Shown piece after piece: positions 56,611 through 64,000 of a stretch of 64,000 nt of DNA. The stretch is from Aspidiotus rigidus (taxonomy: Eukaryota; Arthropoda; Insecta; Hemiptera; Diaspididae): positions 558,001 to 622,000 of the forward strand of contig JAVHKY010000054.1 in the NCBI GenBank assembly GCA_035079385.1. Direction: 5' to 3'. Numbering within the stretch: the first letter of the stretch is position 1; every line of letters begins with the position of its first letter. A program made the position numbers and the translations under genes. The notes beneath the pieces were generated by a model. It ran no database searches. It saw only the letters and a program-made list of their open reading frames with translations, and was not told the origin of the DNA.

Positions 56611-57593
56611 GTCCAGTCAAATTGAACATTAAAAAAGACAAACCTGGCACTATCCTCCGGCATAGATTTTTTTGCACATATTTGTCGGAAATGATCTCCA
56701 CAAGAACTCCAGAGAGTAAACCACCTGAAAGTGTGGTGCTTTTTTCCCTCAGGGGCTGAACGTCCAACAGAAATCGATTTTTTCGATTTTTCTCACGAAA
56801 AAAATACCTCAGTACAAAAGTGATCTACGTGAAATTTCCTAGGGGATGTGCTCTTTATAATTTTTAATTAGCGTAATATGATGGAAATAGTGTGCGCAGA
56901 AATCGACATAAGCGGAGTGTTTACCGTTGTGTACCGTTTCGCGTACACCCCGTACAACTAGAGTGTCAACTCGCGAAGTTGTATTGTCCAAGTACTGTTT
57001 CGCGGTTCGCGGAGGACCGCGTGTAAGAAATGTTGATGTAAGTAATACGCGCTAACGCGAAACGGTATATAACGGTAAACACTCCGCTTTCGTCGATTTC
57101 TGCGCACATTATTTCCATCATATTGCGCTAATTAAAAATTATAAAAAGTACATCCCCTAGGAAATTTTACGTACATCATTTTTGTACCGAGTATTTTTTT
57201 CGTGGGATGTACGGTTTACGAGATAAATTGAAAAAACCGCGTTTTCGGACCTTTTCACGCCTTTTCATTAAAATAGCTGTTTTGCGGGAGTCATTTTGAG
57301 GGGTGTTTACTCGATTTTCATTGGGTTAATCAAAAAATGACAGGAATACATTTTTATTGTAAATTTGGTGAGGATTATTTTTGTATTAAGGTATTCTCAT
57401 TATAGAATGCGTGATTCGCGAGAAAAATCGAAAAAACCGATTTCTGTCGGACGTTCAGACCCCGAGGGGAAAAAACACCACACTTTCAGGTGGTGAACTC
57501 TCTGGAGTTCTTGTGGAGGTCGTTTCCAACAAATATGCGCAAAAAAATCTATGCTGGAGGATAGTGCCAGATTCATATCTAATTTGACTGGAC
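56611..57593. mobile_element. 983-bp nested foldback element with TA target duplication
   Basis: The outer ends are GTCCAGTCAAATT (56611) and its inverse AATTTGACTGGAC (ending 57593), both flanked by TA. The outer arms run about 187 bp (56611-56797 with 57400-57593) with scattered mismatches, including CTGGCACTATCCTCC and CACCTGAAAGTGTGGTG blocks. Inside them a second palindrome, about 56798-57214, is centred at 56999.5: GCGCAGAAATCGAC at 56894 pairs with its inverse ending 57105. A unique stretch of about 185 bp lies between the inner right arm and the outer right arm. No transposase ORF. It is probably a Tc1/mariner-like non-autonomous element by its TA sites. Confidence 0.9.
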
Positions 57594-59416
57594 TATCTAT
57601 TCTGTACAGACTTCCATATTTTTAAAGTATTTGAGATTATAAATACCATGATGAATACTTTTGTAAATATACATCATGAAGCAAATGCTGCGTCAATATT
57701 GTTTTGTAGACCCTCTACCTTGATCATTGATACTAAATTGTTTAGCCTGACCTCACAGCACTTGAATCGTAAATACAATATAAAAGTTTCAGAATCCCCG
57801 GCTTCTTGAATAATCTCAATCTGGTACAAGTTTCCTTATATGTTCTAGAAATTTAATTTTACTTGACCTTTCTCACTCTGTGTTTCGATCTAAAAGAATT
57901 GTTTAAAAAATCCTATCAATCTTTGCTAACAAAGATAAAAAGGAATTCAGTACGTTGGAAATAATTTTTCAGTTGCAAGTTGGTTGATTGGTAGCGGCTG
58001 AATTATTTGTGCTCTTTATGGAAACTAATTCACCTCTTGAATTATATATTATTATTGTACAATAACTCTCTCTCTCAATTATTTAGGTGGCACTCTTTAT
58101 TATACCAACATATATGAGAAAAGAAAAAAAAAGACCGACGTTAGTAAATTAAAAAAAAAGAAAAAAAAAAGATTATGGAGTAATGATTAAGAATGTGTGA
58201 TTTGAGTAATCATTCCACCCTCTCATCGCACATTGTATTGGAATCCTAATAAAACACTCCCTGTGGACTTGTTGTGCAGAGGTTACAATAGTATAAGACT
58301 TGAAGAACGACAAGCCTCATTGTATAGAGATATTGCTCACACGTGCGGACAAAGTAAGGAAAATGGGTATGACCGCAGCGGGAATTCCCATGAATAAGTT
58401 GAGACAAATTTAGCCAAGTCGAATTGAGGTATTAAGTAGTATAATGTTGTGACAGAATACTTAAGAATGAAGTTCTAAACACTTTCTATGTCACTTTAGT
58501 GCCAGGGTGTACCGAGACAAAAAGAGAATGAGATACAAAAATGTTTCGCCAGGTAAATCAAAAAAATCCTGAAGAAAGAATCGGCCGTATACGAAATTTC
58601 TCTTACAATTATGGAATAATGAAGCCGCCTTCGCTCACTACATTTGCTTAGCTGGAGATAGTTTTTTTATTTTAGAGTTATTTTCAAGAAGAAGAAAGGA
58701 CAGTCAACTTCATTGTACATTAAGAAAGGTTCTTTGAAGTGCAGCGATCGACACACAAATTGGTGAAGAAGGTCTCTATTCGATATTCTCTTACAACAAT
58801 ATAATTAATATATTAATTTTCATTATAATTTTTTTCCCCCTTAGAAGAAAAACTGGATGGAAAAGTTACTTTAATCTATATTACGAGCGTATCAAGGTTA
58901 TAGTTGACAAGACAAGGGTCTTTTAAAGTTTGTTGACCGCCTTATTTCGTGAGTAGATGAAAAAAAATTTCTAGAAACCTATTCCTCCCCTTTCCAAAAG
59001 TGAATTTATTGACTCATAAGAAAATTCTAGTCAGGGGACGGACACAATTGAAAATGAAATTTATTCAAACGCAATGCAAATAAGAGTATGGTGAATAATC
59101 ATCCAATTCTTGTGAATATTTGCGTGAGTGTATTTGAGTGAGGCCAAAAACGTGATTGAGTGTGAGTTTCATATTATGCTTATCGGGTCTTGTACATTTT
59201 TTTAATGCACATTAGAATATTATCTAACTATCTGTTTAGAATGGTGAAAGGGAAGTGTGATGCTCGTTGATTGAGCTATTGACGTGACCGATGAGACAAA
59301 TACGGGGGTAGGGTTTAATAAGAAAAGATAACTACTTCCGGGTGGTGGAATTTGGACTTCTATTCGTAGGAATGTTGAATTGAAATACATACAGAATATT
59401 AGGTATGAAGTGAAGA
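57594..59416. other. Intergenic
   Basis: No supported ORF or repeat beyond short A-tracts (58120-58170). No splice-consistent exon recognised. Confidence 0.5.
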
Positions 59417-59724
59417 AGAGAAAATTATCTGTTTAATGAGCTGAAGCTCGCGGTTGTAGGACAAATCTTTACCAAGAAATTTTACTTTTGAGTTTGAACT
59501 CGCGATTTTCGAGATGTACGCAGAATAAATTATGTTTGATATCAATGAACAATAGGTAATATGTATCCAAAGAGAAAATTATCTGTTTAATGAGCTGAAG
59601 CTCGCGGTTGTAGGACAAATCTTTACCAAGAAATTTTACTTTTGAGTTTGAACTCGCGATTTTCGAGATGTACGCAGAATAAATTATGTTTGATATCAAT
59701 GAACAATAGGTAATATGTATCCAA
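59417..59724. repeat. Perfect-looking 154-bp tandem duplication
   Basis: AGAGAAAATTATCTGTTT starts at 59417 and again at 59571, and the 154 bp appear identical to the next copy. It is recent or an assembly artefact. The minus ORF at 59469-59822 is only this duplication read through; 154 is not a multiple of three. Confidence 0.9.
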
Positions 59725-60104
59725 AATATATACTTATACCATAAACCATTTACTCGTGAAACGTGTTGAAAAATATTTGTGACTCCTTTGGTTTTTCCCT
59801 TTCTTTTTTTTGTATAATTCATAAATTTTTACAGATTTCAGTAAATAGATACTAGAATTTTTCTTCTTGCATGTTGTGGCTGAATGATGCCAGAAATTTA
59901 TTTTCTAACACCGAATTCGCAATTTTAAGGGCCGAAAAATCTTGTCTCTATTCATATAATTTGCATTGTAGCGTTGAAGAATATTATAGAGGAAATTATC
60001 TTGTAGCTATTCGTTTCATAAGTAATTGGTTAGGTGTTCAAAAATTACCAACTCATCATGAATGGTCCATTTTTCAGGGTTAGGCCCAAGGTTAAATAGA
60101 TAAA
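59725..60104. other. Intergenic, small unsupported ORF
   Basis: A plus frame at 59871-60083 (MLWLNDARNLFSNTEF, VEEYYRGNYLVAIRFISNWL) has a protein-like composition and an upstream TTTTACAG, but there is no further evidence. It may be a lone exon. Confidence 0.25.
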
Positions 60105-60288
60105 CAGGGGTGCCGTGATCCCCCAAAGCTTACGAAGATTTCGCCCCCCCAAAAAAAATTTCAACAAGCAAAAAAAAAAAAAAAAAAAAAAGCCCCCCCT
60201 ATAATGTTACGAGAACAAAAGAAAAAACCGCCCCCCAGAATTTCCTACGAAGAATTGTCTTCAAAAAAGTGGCTTCACGGCACCCCTG
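60105..60288. mobile_element. 184-bp hAT-like MITE
   Basis: It begins CAGGGGTGCCGTGA and ends with the inverse TCACGGCACCCCTG, the form of hAT-type terminal repeats. The inside is C-runs and A-runs (CCCCCCC at about 60143, A-tract at about 60170-60192) with a second inverse pair (TACGAAGAT/TCCTACGAAGAA). ATAAA lies directly on both sides; a full 8-bp target duplication is not intact. Confidence 0.8.
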
Positions 60289-60510
60289 ATAAAACTAAAG
60301 AATACCTTTTTCAATTACAACACAAGAATTACTCGACTTAGAAAAGAGAATACTTACTTAATTATCGGAATTCCCAAGCCAAAATGACGTCACTCTTGCG
60401 GTTTTTGAATGTGGAATGTGGGAGCTCTTGATGTACACGTTCCCTGAAACAGAAGAAACCTGAAAACACACTCGAAGAAAGATATTATTAAACACTTCAC
60501 ACTATACAGG

Positions 60511-61062
60511 TACCGCACCGCAATTAAAAAACACTTTTAAAATCCGAAAATGAAATTTCACTCGAACTCAAAAAGATTTTTATATTATTTTGCTACGCGC
60601 AGTCACTTGATGAACAAAAGTTTAGCTTGTTTTCAATAGATACAATTAGCGCACACGAAATTAAATATGGAATTAAAAAGAAGGAATATAAAACAAAAAT
60701 AATGATAAGAATAAAAGTGAATTATTTATGCTCTAAGACTAAGAAGTAATTTTTGAAATTCAAAAATCGAAACACCAACACGCACCGCAATTAAAAAACA
60801 CTTTTCAAATCCGAAAATAAAATTTCACTAAAAAATAAAATTTCACTCGAACTCAAAAAGATTTTTATATTATTTTGCTACGCGCGGTCACAAAAGTTTA
60901 GCTTGTTTTTGATAGTCACAATTAGCACGCACGAAATAAAAGATGGAATTAAAAAGTAGGAATATAAAATAATAATAATGATAATAATAAAAATTCAAAA
61001 TGAATTATTTATGCTCTAAGACTAAGAAATAATTCTTGAAATTCAAAAATCGCAACACCAAC
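60511..61062. repeat. Tandem duplication, period about 268 bp, two copies
   Basis: CACCGCAATTAAAAAACACT recurs at about 60514 and 60783. The following 250 bp match with small indels (CTACGCGC(A/G)GTCAC, TTTAGCTTGTTTT, GGAATTAAAAAG, TTATTTATGCTCTAAGACTA). The second copy has a 22-bp internal duplication of AAATAAAATTTCACT. Confidence 0.88.
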
Positions 61063-61091
61063 ACTTTTTCATAAAAATGAAAAATTGCTTC

Positions 61092-61301
61092 TTATTCGAC
61101 CCAGAATTTCAGAGTATAAAGTACAAACCAAGAAGCTGTACTGAAATAAGGATTGCAACGGCAACCTGTCATATAGTTCACTTTACAACAGGATCCAGGA
61201 TAGGACGGGGCGCAGTCTACCGGATATTTTATGTAAGGTCGTGTTTGCACCACAGATCTTAGATACCTATAACTCGTGTACGTTTTAACGCCGACGCACA
61301 C
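61092..61301 (-). CDS. Small Cys-rich ORF, unrecognised
   Basis: The 69-codon frame includes YPVDCAPSYPGSCCKVNY followed by GCRCNPYF: five cysteines in 22 residues, unlike the surrounding AT-rich noise. No signal peptide is visible and no splice sites decide its ends; the first codon is ATG within MCVGVKTYTSYRYLRS. It could be one exon of a secreted Cys-rich protein or chance. No function is proposed. Confidence 0.25.
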   Translation of the reverse strand: MCVGVKTYTSYRYLRSVVQTRPYIKYPVDCAPSYPGSCCKVNYMTGCRCNPYFSTASWFVLYTLKFWVE

Positions 61302-62089
61302 AACGTGTCAAGAAATTGCGTTACTTCCCCGTACAGCTTGGCAAGAAACTCGTCACCAATGCATTTGTTATGGAAGGAAGGGCGTTTTGAAAAGGACACC
61401 GTCGACTCATCTGTGAATACTTTGAATTCATATTTGGTACAACGGTTCTTTCATCAATGAAGATTCGATCCATGGGAAAAAAAATTTTGGTTGTGGGTAG
61501 AAAAAATGATTTTTGGCAGATTCTAGGAGAAGAGATTTTGAATGATACAAAGATGCAAGCCGGCGAGCGCGAGATACTCGTACATTATGAAGAGCGGCGT
61601 GAGTAAATCGCACGCTCGTGTGCGTAACGTTGTCAACCACTTTCAGCGCGGTAAAGGGAGGCATCTGTCGCTGTACAGAACCGAGTTAAAAAGTGTATAG
61701 CTCTGTGGTGTATACCATCCAATTGATTGTATCAAAAATTGATAATTATCAATTTTATATTATAACGAATAAAAATATGAGATAAACGAAAAATATTTCC
61801 AACAATTTGCAAAACCATACCACTGGGCAAAAGTAAAGAAAAAGTTCCTCAAAATGTATTTGAAGTTGTGCATGTGATTTTTTTCTTGTGGATTGGTTCA
61901 TTATTTCAGCATCAGTTCTCAATTTTCTCTCAAATTTGTTATTGTTACTTTTCGGAAACCATACAACCGATTGTCTTTATATAATTGCATTGTCAAAAGG
62001 GAACGAAATGATAACATGAAAAATTTATAATTTAAATGTAGAATTAAAACGAAAAAAGATACGACTAAAAAATTACACTACTACCGGTT
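61302..62089. other. Intergenic
   Basis: The minus ORF at 61428-61664 lacks support. Nothing else recognised. Confidence 0.45.
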
Positions 62090-62900
62090 TCAGGGGTGCG
62101 ACACGTCCATTTTCGGGTAGAATATTAGAAACAACTAAGAATTCGAACAACGACAAAAGTACATAGCTTTCATGCCACGGATCTTGTGAGAATATTCGAG
62201 TATATATCGTGTAATAGATGTTGGGCATATGTGCCGTCGAGATCATTGAGAACGTCGTCGGCAGAAGCTTTTAGTGCGGTTATTGTTTCGGTTTCTTCAA
62301 CACAATTCATGAGCGCGTACCTTTCGAACAAGGGTAGATGATTTCGCCGGAGACTTTATTTAAAGTCGTGTTGATTTTTGAGGTAACGTTTAGCCATGGC
62401 AGAGTCTGAGGGTTTTTTCAAGTTATAGGCGGAACGGTGCTCGCTCAGCCGTTTCTTAAACGCATGTCCTGTCTGTCCTATGTATACTTTCGGAGCCGAG
62501 GTTATTGATTAAAATTTAAAGCTCTAAATCGTCCATAAGTACGACCGCAACTAACGTGAATAGTGGACCTCCCATCGGGAGGTCATTTAGAAAGCGGTAC
62601 GCCTTCCCCCGGAAGAAGCAAATGCTGGCCCAAAGACATACGGTTAGGAGGGTCTAAATTTATAAATATCGGGATGGAGGTGCTGGTTATGAAGGTGCGA
62701 AAATATGATCTCTATGGTATGGAGTACCGGGATTTTTGTAAACATGCTGACCACGTTGAACAAGATGTGCCGTGAGCCTGGAGGAAAACTTCTATGTCCC
62801 AGATCGGGCAAGCTCGAGGTGTAAAATTGGCGAAGGAGCAAAAGGTTGCTGAATATTTTGCGAGCCGGAAAGACGGGCCAGTGCAATGAGCTACTACAGG
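62090..62900 (-). pseudogene. Penelope-like element remnant (RT fragment and GIY-YIG)
   Basis: On the minus strand 62644-62886 contains FNVVSMFTKIPV, the Penelope-type RT motif (usually DVVSLFTNIP), and HTIEIIFSHL. About 120 bp further downstream, at 62350-62500, comes YIGQTGHAFKKRLSEHRSAY, a GIY-YIG endonuclease motif with the conserved Arg and Glu/His. Most of the RT between these motifs is missing, and there are stops. Penelope elements normally keep several hundred residues between them, so this copy has an internal deletion. Confidence 0.75.
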
Positions 62901-63430
62901 CCTCATTGTTTGTTTGGCTTTGTGTAGCTTCATTTAACCGTAGAGTCGGGGGAAGGGGCGTTGCAATAATTTGGGATTCACAACAAAAAAATTCTTCAAC
63001 AGTTATGTGCCTTGTGCCTCCTTTGTGTCAAGTTTACTAAGCTTAAATGGGTTGTAAATCGGTAATTCCATCTGAAGTCTGTCTTTGGCGTTTTGGTCGT
63101 CAATATTCTTAGAAATTCTCTACCCAAACATACATGTACACGATAGCCTTGAAATTGGAAGGGAGGTGTGGTTCCACCGAAGGGGCACACACACACATCA
63201 TATGGAGTATATTAAAATAACGCAATAAGTGCCTTATCTCCGCATTAAGAAGAGAAAATCATAAATTGCAATTATTTCTCTCAAAACAGTCCGGTATCAA
63301 CTATTTTCTAGTTAAGATTGAATCTTCATGGAAGGTTACAAAGAATGAGGTCAAATATGAATTTGACGTGGGCAACTCTGATATTTATTCTTATTACTCC
63401 ATATAAGATTCCTTAACCATTATAAATCAA
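62901..63430. other. Intergenic
   Basis: No supported gene; an ACACACACAC run at about 63186-63195 and AT-rich sequence. Confidence 0.45.
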
Positions 63431-63843
63431 TCTTCCCTCCATATCTATAGGGGTTCAGATATCTCAGAGGATGAAATTTTTCCAAATCCCAACTCTATAG
63501 GGATGCGTTTAAAAATTACGTCACAATCATGTCATTGGTTATCTCTATCTCATTTTCTTTGTAAATGTAGTGCGTTAGAGTAAATTGATCGGTTGCGTAT
63601 AGTTACACGTTTCAGAACAAATCCAAGAGGGTTCACAGTTTAACATTTTCTTAGCCCATATTTGTGCAGGTATTTAAATCACAAAATTTTCCAAATCCCA
63701 CTCTTTTTCTGTATGGCTCAGAAGGAAGTTCCACAATCCCGGAGGTCTTGAGCTTGAAATTTTTCTTAGTTCTAGATCTATTAGGGTTCCGAGCTTCAAA
63801 ATTTTTCCAGTCCCACATCTGCAGAGGTTTAATCGTTGTCTTT
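63431..63843. repeat. Dispersed diverged repeat, related to 46951-47530
   Basis: (C)AAAATTTT(T)CCAAATCCCA and TCTATAGGGGTTC/CTGTATGGCTCAG words recur at about 63470, 63680 and 63795, like the minisatellite at 46951-47530 but more diverged. Confidence 0.55.
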
Positions 63844-63994
63844 CATAGTAAAGCCAGTCCAGTCACGATTTTTTAGTCAGAACTACTGAGCAATTTCAGT
63901 AATATTTAGTTTCATTCACTACTTTTTCTCGTAAGTATAACTATATTTTTCAGTCGTTATAACCATAATCTTCGACTGGACCAGCTTTACTATG
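63844..63994. mobile_element. 151-bp MITE-like element
   Basis: The left end CATAGTAAAGCCAGTCCAGTC and right end GACTGGACCAGCTTTACTATG are inverse with two mismatches over 21 bp. The inside is AT-rich with no ORF. The GTCCAGTC core resembles the ends of the 983-bp foldback at 56611 (GTCCAGTCAAATT), so the two may be related. Confidence 0.78.
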
Positions 63995-64000
63995 TTTTTT

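Noticed and set aside
59469..59822. 117-codon minus ORF with internal repeat
   Set aside because: Only the 154-bp tandem duplication read through; its length is not a multiple of three, so the frame changes between copies.

Overview
This is a eukaryotic, AT-rich window with spliced genes (GT/AG introns, mostly short) and a very heavy load of mobile DNA. The families present (Polinton/Maverick, Helitron, pogo, Ty3-like and copia-like retroelements, a Penelope-like GIY-YIG element, a DUF4806-type gene beside a transposase-like gene) and the many TAGGTACCTA-like intergenic words suggest an insect, most likely a sternorrhynchan hemipteran such as an aphid, scale or mealybug. This placement is inference. 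No bacterial operons, rRNA, tRNA or CRISPR arrays were seen.

Layout. 1-8222: the 3' part of a plus-strand gene built from 29 near-identical tandem 213-bp exons, each about 71 codons, phase 1/1 and predicted coiled coil, separated by 65-bp introns, then a distinct terminal exon. 10515-15052 and 21961-24735: two arrays (8 and 4 copies) of a 570-660 bp unit with a conserved ORF of about 53 codons. The first array is interrupted by a 1141-bp pogo-type element with a TA target duplication. 17166-17569: a decayed copy of exons that are intact at 38414-39288. 18193-21090: a gag-pro retroelement with a 3' LTR but no reverse transcriptase. 24950-25620: a decayed copia reverse transcriptase.

26212-36248: a Polinton/Maverick (adintovirus-like) element, mostly on the minus strand, with a split integrase, a capsid-like protein, a packaging ATPase, protein-primed DNA polymerase B and a repeat-bearing hypothetical protein. 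The polymerase has a complete set of catalytic motifs and an embedded J-domain-like segment (HPDKGG), but an in-frame TGA separates its N-terminal region. The integrase is split by a 291-bp insertion, so this copy is probably inactive as a whole.

41206-44110: a frameshifted Helitron RepHel. 45925-46308: a near-perfect 384-bp foldback palindrome. 49154-51471: an intact seven-exon DUF4806-like gene (minus strand), for which the splice phases of all exons agree. 51848-54190: an intact 780-aa transposase-like ORF in the same orientation. From 55 kb on the window is mainly MITEs, foldback elements, local duplications and a Penelope-like remnant.

The host genes that look alive are the tandem-exon gene, the C-terminal exons at 38.4-39.3 kb and the DUF4806-like gene. 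Most other coding signals belong to mobile elements in various states of decay. All calls come from reading the sequence; no database search or structure prediction was run.
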